NCBI RefSeq assembly: GCF_001729485.1
Contig: NZ_CP017157.1
Coordinates: 1,984,001-2,048,000, forward strand
Source of the DNA: Streptomyces lydicus
GTDB taxonomy: Bacteria; Actinomycetota; Actinomycetes; Streptomycetales; Streptomycetaceae
Reading direction: 5' to 3'
DNA: 64,000 bases
Positions 55,412-63,897 of the stretch are shown in pieces; position 1 is the first letter of the stretch, and each line of letters starts with the position of its first letter. The notes under the pieces are model-generated. The model worked only from the letters and a program-made list of their open reading frames with translations, made no database searches and was not told the origin of the DNA. The translations under genes were made by a program, and so were the position numbers.

Positions 55412-55897
55412 ATGGCAGCTCGTCCCCGCAGGGGCAGCTCCGCTGCGTACGGTCCCCCGAGCGATGTCCACCCCGTCCTGAGGCGGGCGGCCGCGCCACC
55501 CGCCGCCCTCGACCTGCTCACCAAGGCCCAGCACGGGCTTGCGGAAGCCCGCACCCTGGAGACCCCGAACGAGCAGTTCGCCACCGCCCATCTCGCCGCG
55601 CTGCGCACCGCCGCCGCCGTCCTCGCCGTACGGGGCCGGCCGGAGACCACGGTCCGCCGCAGGCAGCGTATACGGAGCGCCTGGGAGGTCCTGCCCGAGG
55701 TCGCCCCCGAACTCGCCGAGTGGAGCGCCCTGTTCGAGGCCGGCGCACCCCGCCGGGCCAAGGCGGAAGCCGGCATAGCCGGCGCGGCCAGCCGCCGCGA
55801 CGCGGACGATCTCCTGCGCGACGCCGCGATGTTCCTACGCCTGGTGGAGCGCATGCTGCTCCTCCAGCCCTCCCTGCCACCCCAGCGCGCGGGGTGA
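55412..55897 (+). CDS. SAV_6107-family HEPN protein
   Basis: A 161-residue all-helical protein of the SAV_6107 HEPN-type family (LDLLTKAQHGLAEARTLETP, FATAHLAALRTAAAVLAVRG, SAWEVLPEVAPELAEWSALF). HEPN proteins include RNases of toxin systems, but the RxxxxH catalytic motif is not clear here. ATG 55412 follows GGAGG at 55401-55405. No antitoxin-like partner gene is adjacent. Function unknown. Confidence 0.83.
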   Translation: MAARPRRGSSAAYGPPSDVHPVLRRAAAPPAALDLLTKAQHGLAEARTLETPNEQFATAHLAALRTAAAVLAVRGRPETTVRRRQRIRSAWEVLPEVAPELAEWSALFEAGAPRRAKAEAGIAGAASRRDADDLLRDAAMFLRLVERMLLLQPSLPPQRAG

Positions 55898-56549
55898 CAG
55901 TCCACGGCCGGGGCCGGGGCCGGGGACGGGAGTGAGAGCGGGAGCGGCCCACGGCCCCGGCCCTGGCCCCGGCCCTGGCCCCGGGGACGGAGGCACCTTC
56001 GGCCAAGGGAGCCGGAGAAGGCCCACGGCCACGGCCTCGGCCACGTCCACGGCGGCCACCCGGCGGCCATGCCCACGTCCGCGGTGGCCACGGCCACGGC
56101 CACGGCCTCGGTCATGGCCTCGGCCATGGTCATGGGCGCGGACACGGGAGCCCGACCTGATTCCGGCCGGCGGATGACGGGCTGAGCGGACCCCGGCGCC
56201 GCGGGACCGGGCCTCCGTGGGCCGGGGGCGTCCGGCCCACGGGTCGGGGCGGGGCGGGCAGAGCTGGGTCGGGGCGGCACGTGCCCGCGCCCTGCGGCCC
56301 GCCGGATCCGGCGGGCCGCAGGGCGCGGGGGAGCGGTCGCAGCGGGAGGGGGAGCGGTCGCACGGTGCTGGTGGTGGAGGTGGTGGGTGGGTTGGGGCGG
56401 GGCCCCGGGGGGAGGGGAAAGGAGAGCTGGGCCCCGCCGCAGCCTCCCCGCCGCACCCCTCCTCCGGCTCCGCGATCGGCGGATGGCGTGGGACGGAATA
56501 GGGTGGTGGGCGACTGGATGTTCATGCCCCCGCCGAGGAGCCACCCGCC
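55898..56549. other. Long non-coding low-complexity intergenic region
   Basis: 652 bases with no convincing gene. 55906-56000 is made of GGCC/CCGG words in short tandem arrays; 56015-56130 repeats GGCCACGGCC and GGCCTCGGCCA-like words in loose 6- and 12-base periods. Hairpins: 56215-56225/56232-56242 (11 bp), and the 46-base perfect palindrome at 56284-56329. Bases 56340-56440 carry G-rich runs. A start of transcription for the methyltransferase gene is expected near 56500 but no clear promoter was recognised. Confidence 0.7.
56284..56329. repeat. 46-bp perfect palindrome
   Basis: Perfect inverted repeat with 23-base arms and no loop, centred between 56306 and 56307 on GCCGGATCCGGC. It is almost entirely G and C. 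It could act as a bidirectional terminator for the upstream HEPN-type gene, or fold as a cruciform. Confidence 0.9.
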
Positions 56550-57305
56550 GTGTCTGACCCGCTGCGCCCGCGCGCTTCCCTTCGTACCGCCGTGGTCTGG
56601 GAGGTCCTCAAGGACGCCCTGGAGCGCCGGGTCAAAGCCGCCGGGCGCGACGCCCTCGACGTCCTCGACACCGGCGGCGGCTCCGGCAACTTCGCCGTGC
56701 CCGTCGCCCGCCTCGGCCACCGCGTCACCGTCGTCGACCCCAGCCCCAACGCCCTCTTCGCCCTGGAGCGCCGGGCCGCGGAGGCCGGTGTCGCCGACCG
56801 GGTGCGCGCGGTGCAGGGCGACGCCCACGGCCTGTTCGACGTCGTGGAGCGCGGCGGCTACGACGCGGTGCTCTGTCACGGCGTCCTGGAGTACGTCGAC
56901 GACCCGGCCGAAGGCGTCCGCAACGCCGCCGACGCGCTGCGCCCGGCCGGCACCCTCAGCCTGCTCGCGGCCGGTCTGGGCGGCGCCGTGCTGGCCCGCG
57001 CCCTCGCCGGCCACTTCACCGAGGCCCACCGGGCCCTCACCGACCCCGCGGGCCGCTGGGGCGAGGGCGACCCGATGCCCCGCCGGTTCACCGCCGAGCA
57101 GCTCCAGGAGCTGGTCTCCGCCACCGGCTTGGAGGTCGGCGCGGTCCACGGCGTACGGGTCTTCGCCGACCTGGTCCCCGGCGTGCTGGTCGACACCGAA
57201 CCGGGCGCCGTGGACGCGCTGCTGAAACTGGAGGCCGCCGCCGCCGAGCAGCCCGCCTTCCACGCCGTGGCCACTCAGCTCCACGTCCTCGCGGAGCGCG
57301 ACTGA
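56550..57305 (+). CDS. Class I SAM-dependent methyltransferase
   Basis: A 251-residue methyltransferase. SAM-binding motif I is VLDTGGGSGNFAVPVARLG, with VTVVDPSPNALFALE as motif II, YDAVLCHGVLEYVDDP as motif III/IV and LRPAGTLSLLAAG as motif V. The overall sequence resembles the SmtA/CmoM-like group of tRNA or small-molecule methyltransferases. GTG start 56550 with GAGGAG upstream. Followed about 260 bases later by DUF3040; substrate not deducible. Confidence 0.87.
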   Translation: MSDPLRPRASLRTAVVWEVLKDALERRVKAAGRDALDVLDTGGGSGNFAVPVARLGHRVTVVDPSPNALFALERRAAEAGVADRVRAVQGDAHGLFDVVERGGYDAVLCHGVLEYVDDPAEGVRNAADALRPAGTLSLLAAGLGGAVLARALAGHFTEAHRALTDPAGRWGEGDPMPRRFTAEQLQELVSATGLEVGAVHGVRVFADLVPGVLVDTEPGAVDALLKLEAAAAEQPAFHAVATQLHVLAERD

Positions 57306-57563
57306 CCCACGCGGTACACACGGCTACCGCGTGCAGTCGGCCACAGGCCACCCGATCAGCCCCTTCTCCCCGTATGATCGGGGTACGACGTTCCGGCATG
57401 ACGGACAGGCGGGTGGGGAATGCAGGCAGCATCACCACCGGCCGCTGCGGCGGCCCGGACAGTGAACTGGCGTCGAGGGGCGGGTTTCACGGGGGCGAAT
57501 CCCTGCCTATCCTGAAAGGGTCGCACCCGGTCGCCCCCCGCGACCGACGAGTAGGAGGACTCC

Positions 57564-57965
57564 GTGCCGCTCTCGGAGCACGAGCAGCGCATGCTCGAGC
57601 AAATGGAGCGAGCGCTGTACGCCGAAGATCCCAAGTTCGCGACAGCGCTTGAGGGAAGCGGGCTGCGTACGTACACCCGGCGACGGGTCTACCAAGCGGT
57701 CGCGGGCTTCCTGGTGGGTATCGCCCTGCTCATGGCCGGTATGGTCGCGCAGCAGATCTGGATCAGCGTGGTGGGCTTCCTCGTCATGCTCGGCTGCGCC
57801 GTGCTGGCGGTCACGGGATGGCGCAAAGCTCCGAAAGCCGGTGAGCAGCAGTCCGCCGGCGGACCGGGCGGACCGGCGCGCCCACAGTCCAGGCAGCGCC
57901 GCTCGATGATGAACCGCATCGAGGACCGATGGCAGCGGCGCCGGGACGAGCAACAAGGCCACTGA
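57564..57965 (+). CDS. DUF3040 membrane protein
   Basis: A 133-residue protein beginning with the family signature PLSEHEQRMLEQMERALYAEDPKFA, followed by two membrane helices (VAGFLVGIALLMAGMVAQQI, VVGFLVMLGCAVLAVTGW) and a basic tail rich in Arg. In actinobacteria DUF3040 genes often lie near the division and cell-wall cluster (mraZ side); here the neighbours are a methyltransferase and the MoxR operon. GTG 57564 follows AGGAGG. Confidence 0.92.
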   Translation: MPLSEHEQRMLEQMERALYAEDPKFATALEGSGLRTYTRRRVYQAVAGFLVGIALLMAGMVAQQIWISVVGFLVMLGCAVLAVTGWRKAPKAGEQQSAGGPGGPARPQSRQRRSMMNRIEDRWQRRRDEQQGH

Positions 57966-57982
57966 CGACGCCAGGGCCACCG

Positions 57983-58013
57983 AGCCGGAGGGCCGAGCGG
58001 GCCCCGGCTTTCT
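57983..58013 (+). terminator. Terminator after DUF3040
   Basis: AGCCGGAGGGCC folds on GGGCCCCGGCT with one mismatch, then TTTCTT (58009-58014). Placed 18 bases after the stop. Confidence 0.7.
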
Positions 58014-58020
58014 TCATCTC

Positions 58021-58061
58021 CGTGTGGTGGCCGCCCGACAGGATCGGGCGGCCACCACACG
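58021..58061. terminator. Bidirectional terminator between convergent genes
   Basis: A perfect 18-bp stem (58021-58038 with 58044-58061) and 5-base loop. It serves DUF3040 (plus) and the transglutaminase gene (minus). The remaining bases to 58196 hold no gene. Confidence 0.8.
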
Positions 58062-58196
58062 TGTGTCCGGCCGGTCCCGCACCACACCTCCACCTGCCGG
58101 TACGGCCCGGTCGCGCACCCCGTAGGCGGTGCCCCGCCCCTCCCGCGCCGAACTGACGCCGCCCGGCCCCCGGGCCCCCGGTGCGGCGCGGGGCCG

Positions 58197-60632
58197 CTAC
58201 GCCCGCTGCCGCCCCGGGCGGAGGGCCGTCGTGGCGCGCCGTACCGAGGCGACCGGGCGGCTGGTGCGGAACCGGAGCAGCAGGGCCGCCCAGCGGGCGG
58301 AGCAGGCCCAGCGGAGGCGGGCCGCGGAGCGCGGGGCCAGCCCGGCGCGGAGCCGTATGCCGCGGTTCGCGGCGGCCGCCAGCCCGGCCCGTACCCGTTG
58401 CACGTCGAGGGCCAGGCCGGTCGCCGGCCGGGGCTGCGGGGCGTACAGGACCTGCTCGACCGCTGCCGCGACCCGGTGGGCGGCAGCGGCCGCCTCCGGT
58501 TGCAGTTCTCCGATGCGAATGATCCGCGCCGCCGCGTTCCGCGGCGTGAGCGCGTCGTCCGGCAGGATGCCGAAGTCCCAGGCGGTGTCGAGCAGCTCGC
58601 GCCAGGCGGCGAGGGTGGCCGCCGCACCGTCCCCGTCCGCGCCGGCCTGCGTCATCCGCCGGGAGCGCGTCCGCAGCCGCCACAGCGACGGGACCGTGGG
58701 CAGCAGCAGGACGAGCAGGGCGGCCAGCGCGAGGGCGGCCGCGGCCCAGGGCGACGTGCCGTCGTCCGAGGGGCGGGCGCCGGACGCGGCGGGCAGCGCC
58801 GTGCACGTCGCCCCGGAGTCGGACCGTCGCTCGCCCGGCCCGCAGGAAGGTGCCGTCGTCGGCCCGTCCGACGGGGTCCGGGCCCGCGAGGGCTCCGGTG
58901 CCGGCCGGCCGGCGGCGTCGGGCCCCGAGGTGTCCTGGTAGGCGTAATCCGGGATACTGCCGCGGCTGGGCGTCGGTTCGAAGCGGGTCCAGCCGATGCC
59001 CTGGAAGTACAGCTCGGGCCAGGCGTGCGCGTCCCGGAGGCTGACCGAGGTCGTGCCGTCGGGCTGCTTCGTGCCGGGCGTGAAACCGACCGCGACCCGG
59101 GCGGGGATGCCCAGGGTGCGGGCCATGGCCGCCATCGAGAACGAGAAGTGGACGCAGAAGCCCTGCTTGTCCGTCAGGAAGCGGGCGATGGCCTGCGCAC
59201 CGCTGCCCGCCCGCACATCGGTGTTGTAGGTGAAGCCGCCGTAGAGCGCGAACCAGTCCTGGAGCTTGACGGCCTTGGCGTACGCGGTCGACGCGCCATG
59301 GGTGACCTGGCGGGCGGTGGACCGGACGATCCCGGGCAGCGAGTCGGGGACCTTGGTGTACTCCCGCAGCAGGTCCTCGGGCGGCGCCGGGGACGTGGCC
59401 AGCTGCCGTGCGGTGGGCCGGACCTGCAGGCTCTCGACCTGGTATTGCAGGCCGCGGGTGTTCTGCCCGCGGTCGCCGACGAGCGTGCGGCCCTGGGGCT
59501 CGTAACGCCAGCGGCCGGAGATGTCCACCCGGGACGCCGGGTAGGGGAGCGGCAGCCAGTTCTGGGCGTACCATCCCGCGGTCGATATGGAGGTGTTGAT
59601 CCGGGCGCGGTCGACCGTCGCGCTGAGGCCGGCCGGTTCGGGAAGCCGGTCGGGGACGTCGGTGACGGTGCGCTCGGACGGCTTCCAGCTCGCGCCGTCG
59701 AAGTGGTCGAGGGCGACGATCCGCAGATACAGGTCGCGGGTGTCGGCGGCGGTGGTGCGGTAGTTGAGGACTTCCTTGTCCACGGGCTGGTTGAGGCTGT
59801 CCTGGAGCGACACCACGGGGTTCACCGCGGAGATCGTGCCGCCTCCGCCGCCCGGGCCCGGGCCGCCGCCGGTGCGGGCGAGCAGCCCGCCGTCGAGGGT
59901 CGGCAGCGCGGCGGGCACCACCAGTGCGATGCCCAGTGCCAGGGCGCCGATCCGGCGGCCCGTACGGACCGGAGCCGGCGCCGGTCCGGCGTCCCCGAAG
60001 GGGAGGCCCCGGCCGTCCGGCCGGCCCGGACCGGCGGTGGCGCCGAACACCCGGCCCCACTGGGAGAGCCGGTCGCGGCCCTCGGCCAGCAGGAGCAGCA
60101 GATAGCCGGCCGCCGCGACCAGGAACCACAGCCAGTCCGCGCCGCCCTGCGACAGCCCCGCCGCGACGGAGTACAGCGCCAGCAGCGGCAGGCCGGCCGG
60201 CGCGGCGCTGCGGTACGTGACCGCGACCGCGTCCACGATCAGGCCGATCACCAGCACCCCGGCGACCAGCAGCAGCCGGATGCCGGGGGTGACGGGGGCG
60301 GGGATGGCGTACCGGCCGACGTCCTGGACACCGTCCCGCAGCAGCCGGCCGAACTCCGCCACGGCGTCCGGCCCCGGCACCAGGCCGAGGATGGCCTCAC
60401 CGGGCGCGAACAGGAACGTCAGCAGCACGACGGCGACCAGGACCTGCACGCCGATGGTCAGCGGCCTGGCCAGGGGCACCCGGCGGGCCAGCGCTCCCGC
60501 GCCGGTCATCAGCGCCAGCAGGGCCGCCGCCTGGAACATCCAGCTGACCGGGTCCACCAGCGGCAGCAGCGCCCCGGCGGCACACAGGGTGGCCACCGTC
60601 GCGCACAGCGCCAGCCGCGCCCGGCCGCTCAT
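58197..60632 (-). CDS. TgpA-type transglutaminase-like membrane protein
   Basis: An 811-residue protein. The first ~200 residues form about seven membrane helices; a large extracellular region follows with a transglutaminase core: catalytic Cys in GFCVHFSFSMAAMARTLGIP and catalytic His/Asp region in RDAHAWPELYFQGIGWTRFEP. A second membrane helix (AAAALALAALLVLLLPTV) and a cytoplasmic DUF4129-like tail close the protein. It forms the end of a MoxR-DUF58-transglutaminase operon, a widespread arrangement of unknown function with suggested roles in envelope protein assembly. ATG 60632 overlaps the stop of the mini-ORF upstream. Confidence 0.9.
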   Translation of the reverse strand: MSGRARLALCATVATLCAAGALLPLVDPVSWMFQAAALLALMTGAGALARRVPLARPLTIGVQVLVAVVLLTFLFAPGEAILGLVPGPDAVAEFGRLLRDGVQDVGRYAIPAPVTPGIRLLLVAGVLVIGLIVDAVAVTYRSAAPAGLPLLALYSVAAGLSQGGADWLWFLVAAAGYLLLLLAEGRDRLSQWGRVFGATAGPGRPDGRGLPFGDAGPAPAPVRTGRRIGALALGIALVVPAALPTLDGGLLARTGGGPGPGGGGGTISAVNPVVSLQDSLNQPVDKEVLNYRTTAADTRDLYLRIVALDHFDGASWKPSERTVTDVPDRLPEPAGLSATVDRARINTSISTAGWYAQNWLPLPYPASRVDISGRWRYEPQGRTLVGDRGQNTRGLQYQVESLQVRPTARQLATSPAPPEDLLREYTKVPDSLPGIVRSTARQVTHGASTAYAKAVKLQDWFALYGGFTYNTDVRAGSGAQAIARFLTDKQGFCVHFSFSMAAMARTLGIPARVAVGFTPGTKQPDGTTSVSLRDAHAWPELYFQGIGWTRFEPTPSRGSIPDYAYQDTSGPDAAGRPAPEPSRARTPSDGPTTAPSCGPGERRSDSGATCTALPAASGARPSDDGTSPWAAAALALAALLVLLLPTVPSLWRLRTRSRRMTQAGADGDGAAATLAAWRELLDTAWDFGILPDDALTPRNAAARIIRIGELQPEAAAAAHRVAAAVEQVLYAPQPRPATGLALDVQRVRAGLAAAANRGIRLRAGLAPRSAARLRWACSARWAALLLRFRTSRPVASVRRATTALRPGRQRA

Positions 60633-60706
60633 GACTCCGCCCCGCTCCGGACGGGCCCGGCTCCGGGCACCTCGGTGCCGTGCACCGGCCGCACGCTCCC
60701 CTTCAT
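60629..60706 (-). CDS. 25-residue ORF bridging DUF58 and transglutaminase genes
   Basis: A 26-codon frame (25 residues, starts MKGSVRPVHG, ends SGAES) fills the gap between the DUF58 and transglutaminase genes. Its ATG (60706) overlaps the DUF58 stop as ATGA, and its own stop (60629-60631) overlaps the transglutaminase ATG as ATGA. It has no recognisable domain. The exact fit at both ends suggests it exists to carry ribosomes from one gene to the next, though chance cannot be excluded. Confidence 0.5.
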   Translation of the reverse strand: MKGSVRPVHGTEVPGAGPVRSGAES

Positions 60707-62088
60707 GACCGTCCCCCCGCCGCCGTCCACGAGGCGCCGTCCTCCGCCGCCCCACTCCCTTCCCCTGTCCGTTCGCCCGCCCCCGCCCGGTCCGCCGCCG
60801 TCCGCCACAGGTCGGTGAGCGAGTCCCCGGGAGTGACCGGGAGGGCCGTCCAGCCCGCCCGCCGCAGCAGCCGCAGACGCTCGGCCACCGGGACCTGGCC
60901 GGTGGCGAACCTGATGCCGCCGGGGCCGCGGTGCCAGGCGTCGCCGTCCAGGACGAAGGCGATCGCCGCACCGCTGCGCCGGCGCATCTGCCCGGCGACC
61001 GCGGCCTGCTCCTCGTCCAGATCGCCGAAGAAGGCGACCAGCAGTCCCTCGCCGCCGCCCCGCAGTACGTCGTACGCCGCCGCGAGCCCCTCCTCCTCGG
61101 AGTGCTCCACGACGGCGAGGGTGTCCAGCAGCAGGCCGGCGGCGTCGGCGGAGTCCGTGCCGCCGGCACCGTCGGGGCCCGGCACGGACGTGCCGGTGTC
61201 GGTCAGCAGCCGGACCGAGAAGCCGCGCTCCAGGAGGTGCGCCGCGGCCGAGGCGGCCGCCGTCACCGCCCATTCGAAGGCCGAGTCGGGGCCGCTCCCG
61301 GGGTGTGCGGTGTCGCGGGTGTCGAGCAGGACCGTGCAGCGCGCCTTCTGCGGCTGCTCCTCCCTGCGGACCATCAGCTCGCCGTGGCGCGCCGTGGACC
61401 GCCAGTGGATCCGGCGCAGGTCGTCGCCGTGCCGGTAGCCGCGGGGGATGACGTCGTCGTCGCCGGCCAGCGCCAGCGAGCGCTGCCGTCCGTCGCCGTA
61501 CCCGGCCGTCTCGCCGGCCAGCCGGACCGCCGGGAGCGGCTCCACCCGCGGCACCACCGTCAGGATGTCGGAGGAACTGAAGGAGCGGGTCAGCTCGCAC
61601 ATGCCGAACGGATCGGACAGCTGCAGCTGCAGCGGCCCCAGCCGATAGCGGCCGCGCAGGTCGGAGCGGACGCGGTAGGACACCTCGCGGTGGCCGCCGG
61701 CCTCGACCCGGTCCAGGACGAAGCGCGGGCGGGGCCCGAGGACGTACGGCACCCGGTCCTGGAGCATCAGCACACCCGTGGGCAGCCGCGAGACGTTCTC
61801 CATCCGCAGGCGCACCCGCGACTCGGCGGCGGCCGGCACCCGGGCGGGGGAGAGCATACGGTCGGCGGCGACGCGGTAGCGGGTGCGGTGCAGGACCAGC
61901 ACGCACACCAGCGGCAGCGCCGCGAGCAGCAGGCCGACCCGCAGCAGATCCGGCTGCCCGAGGACGTACGAGCACACCGCGGCGGCGATCCCGGCGGCCA
62001 GGAACGACCTGCCGCGCGTCGTCAGCCCCCCGAGGGCGGCCCGCAGCCCGCCCGGCTCCGGTGTCGCCTCGCTCCCCCCTCCGTTCAT
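60703..62088 (-). CDS. DUF58 (VWA-like) protein
   Basis: A 461-residue protein with two N-terminal membrane helices (FLAAGIAAAVCSYVLG, VGLLLAALPLVCVLVL) and a DUF58/von Willebrand A-like cytoplasmic or extracellular domain containing the family signature DDLRRIHWRSTARHGELMVR. In MoxR systems DUF58 proteins are thought to receive the chaperone activity of MoxR. ATG 62088 shares one base with the moxR stop (TGATG). A Pro/Glu/Gly-rich tail is present. Confidence 0.92.
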   Translation of the reverse strand: MNGGGSEATPEPGGLRAALGGLTTRGRSFLAAGIAAAVCSYVLGQPDLLRVGLLLAALPLVCVLVLHRTRYRVAADRMLSPARVPAAAESRVRLRMENVSRLPTGVLMLQDRVPYVLGPRPRFVLDRVEAGGHREVSYRVRSDLRGRYRLGPLQLQLSDPFGMCELTRSFSSSDILTVVPRVEPLPAVRLAGETAGYGDGRQRSLALAGDDDVIPRGYRHGDDLRRIHWRSTARHGELMVRREEQPQKARCTVLLDTRDTAHPGSGPDSAFEWAVTAAASAAAHLLERGFSVRLLTDTGTSVPGPDGAGGTDSADAAGLLLDTLAVVEHSEEEGLAAAYDVLRGGGEGLLVAFFGDLDEEQAAVAGQMRRRSGAAIAFVLDGDAWHRGPGGIRFATGQVPVAERLRLLRRAGWTALPVTPGDSLTDLWRTAADRAGAGERTGEGSGAAEDGASWTAAGGRS

Positions 62089-63107
62089 CACAGCCCCCGT
62101 ACCCCCGGCGGCTGCCGGCCGTGGGTCCGCCACGGCTGCGCGGCCGGTTCGGGAACCGGGACCCGGCGCAGGATCTCCAGCACGATCTGTTCGGCGGTGC
62201 GGCGGTTCAACTGCGCCTGGGCGGTGGGCAGCAGACGGTGCGCGAGCACCGCCACCGCCAGCGACTGGAGGTCGTCCGGCAGGGCGTACTCCCGCCCCAG
62301 CAGCGCCGCGGACGCCTTGGCGGCCCGCACCAGATGCAGGGTCGCCCGCGGGGACGCGCCGAGCCGCAGCTCGGGATGGCTGCGGGTGGCCGCCACCAGG
62401 TCGACGGCGTATCTGCGCACCGTGTCGGCGACATGCACCTCGCGCACCGCGTCGATCAGCTTGACGATGTCGTGGGCGTGCGCCACCGGCTGGAGGTCGT
62501 CGAGCGGCGAGGCGCCGCCGTGCACGTCCAGCATCTGCAGCTCGGCCGCCGCGCTGGGATAGCCGATCGACACCCGCGCCATGAAGCGGTCCCGCTGCGC
62601 CTCGGGGAGCGGATAGGTGCCCTCCATCTCCACCGGGTTCTGGGTGGCGACGACCATGAACGGGCTGGGCAGCTCGTGGGTCTGCCCGTCCATCGTGACC
62701 TGGCGCTCCTCCATGGACTCCAGGAGCGCGGACTGGGTCTTGGGCGAGGCGCGGTTGATCTCGTCGCCGATGACGATCTGGGAGAAGATCGCGCCGGGCT
62801 TGAACTCGAATTCCCGCCGCTGCTGGTCGAAGATGCTGACGCCGGTGATGTCCGAGGGCAGCAGGTCGGGGGTGAACTGGATGCGCCGCACCGAGCAGTC
62901 GATGGAGCGGGCCAGCGCCTTGGCGAGCATGGTCTTGCCGACGCCCGGCACGTCCTCGATCAGCAGGTGCCCCTCGGCCAGCAGCACGGTCAGCGCGAGC
63001 CGTACGACCTCCGGCTTGCCCTCGATGACGCTCTCCACCGACCGGTGCACCCGCTCCGCGGTGGTGGTCAGATCTCCGAGGCTCGCTCGTTCGTCATACG
63101 TCGTCAC
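62088..63107 (-). CDS. MoxR-family AAA+ ATPase
   Basis: A 339-residue AAA+ ATPase of the MoxR group. Walker A is EDVPGVGKTMLAKALAR (Lys58), Walker B/sensor region GDEINRASPKTQSALLESMEE, sensor 1 VVATQNPVEMEGTYPLPEAQ, and a C-terminal helical lid. MoxR proteins act as chaperones for partner metal-binding or VWA proteins; DUF58 and transglutaminase follow. GTG 63107 is chosen because GAGGAGGGC precedes it. Confidence 0.95.
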   Translation of the reverse strand: MTTYDERASLGDLTTTAERVHRSVESVIEGKPEVVRLALTVLLAEGHLLIEDVPGVGKTMLAKALARSIDCSVRRIQFTPDLLPSDITGVSIFDQQRREFEFKPGAIFSQIVIGDEINRASPKTQSALLESMEERQVTMDGQTHELPSPFMVVATQNPVEMEGTYPLPEAQRDRFMARVSIGYPSAAAELQMLDVHGGASPLDDLQPVAHAHDIVKLIDAVREVHVADTVRRYAVDLVAATRSHPELRLGASPRATLHLVRAAKASAALLGREYALPDDLQSLAVAVLAHRLLPTAQAQLNRRTAEQIVLEILRRVPVPEPAAQPWRTHGRQPPGVRGL

Positions 63108-63336
63108 TCGGCCCTCCTCGGCCCTGTACTGCGGGCCGATGCCCCCTCTGCGGACCCGGCCCCTCCCCGAAAGCGCCGAGCCCGGCCACGGCCGGGACGA
63201 CGTCACCCACGCATTCTTGCTGCCCGCGCGGCCTCGCGTCATGGCCTGTGGATAACTCACAAGGTTCCGGCCGGGCCTTCCCGGCGAACCCGGCTTTTCG
63301 GGCCGGCCCGTGCGTCAGCCGGGCCGGCCCCGCAGG

Positions 63337-63897
63337 TCAGGCCCGGGCGTCGATCTCCCGCAGCAGACCCGTCTTCACGTCGAAGACGAAACCGCGGACG
63401 TCGTCGGTGTGCAGCAGGAAGGGCGAGGTGCGCACCCGCTCCATGGACTGCCGTACGTCCTCGTCGAGGTCCTTGAACGCCTCGACCGCCCAGGTCGGAC
63501 GCTGACCGACCTCCGCCGCCAGGTCGTGCCGGAAGTCCTCGGTCAGGCTGAGCAGTCCGCATCCGGTGTGGTGGATGAGGACGACCGAGCGGGTGCCGAG
63601 CGCGCGCTGGCTGATGGTCAGGGAACGGATGATGTCGTCGGTCACCACACCGCCCGCGTTGCGGATGGTGTGGCAGTCGCCGAGCTCGAGACCGAGGGCG
63701 GCGTGCAGGTCGATACGGGCGTCCATGCAGGACACCACGGCGACCTTGCGGACCGGCCGGGCATCCATTCCGGGGTCCGTGAAATCGGCGGCATAGCGCT
63801 GGTTCGCCTCGACGAGACGATCGGTGACCGTCTCCCCGGTGCGGTCCACGGCGCTGTCGGCGGACGGGGGCAGCGGCTGCGACGCAGGTATGGGCAT
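63337..63897 (-). CDS. Beta-class carbonic anhydrase
   Basis: A 186-residue beta-carbonic anhydrase interconverting CO2 and bicarbonate. Zinc ligands Cys57, His110 and Cys113 (SCMDARID, HHTGCGLL) and the Asp59-Arg61 dyad are all present. No signal peptide, so cytoplasmic. ATG 63897 lies about 100 bases from the window end; the sequence beyond is intergenic. Confidence 0.95.
   Translation of the reverse strand: MPIPASQPLPPSADSAVDRTGETVTDRLVEANQRYAADFTDPGMDARPVRKVAVVSCMDARIDLHAALGLELGDCHTIRNAGGVVTDDIIRSLTISQRALGTRSVVLIHHTGCGLLSLTEDFRHDLAAEVGQRPTWAVEAFKDLDEDVRQSMERVRTSPFLLHTDDVRGFVFDVKTGLLREIDARA

Noticed and set aside
55412..55897. HEPN toxin of a toxin-antitoxin pair
   Set aside because: No clear RxxxxH nuclease motif and no adjacent antitoxin-like gene.
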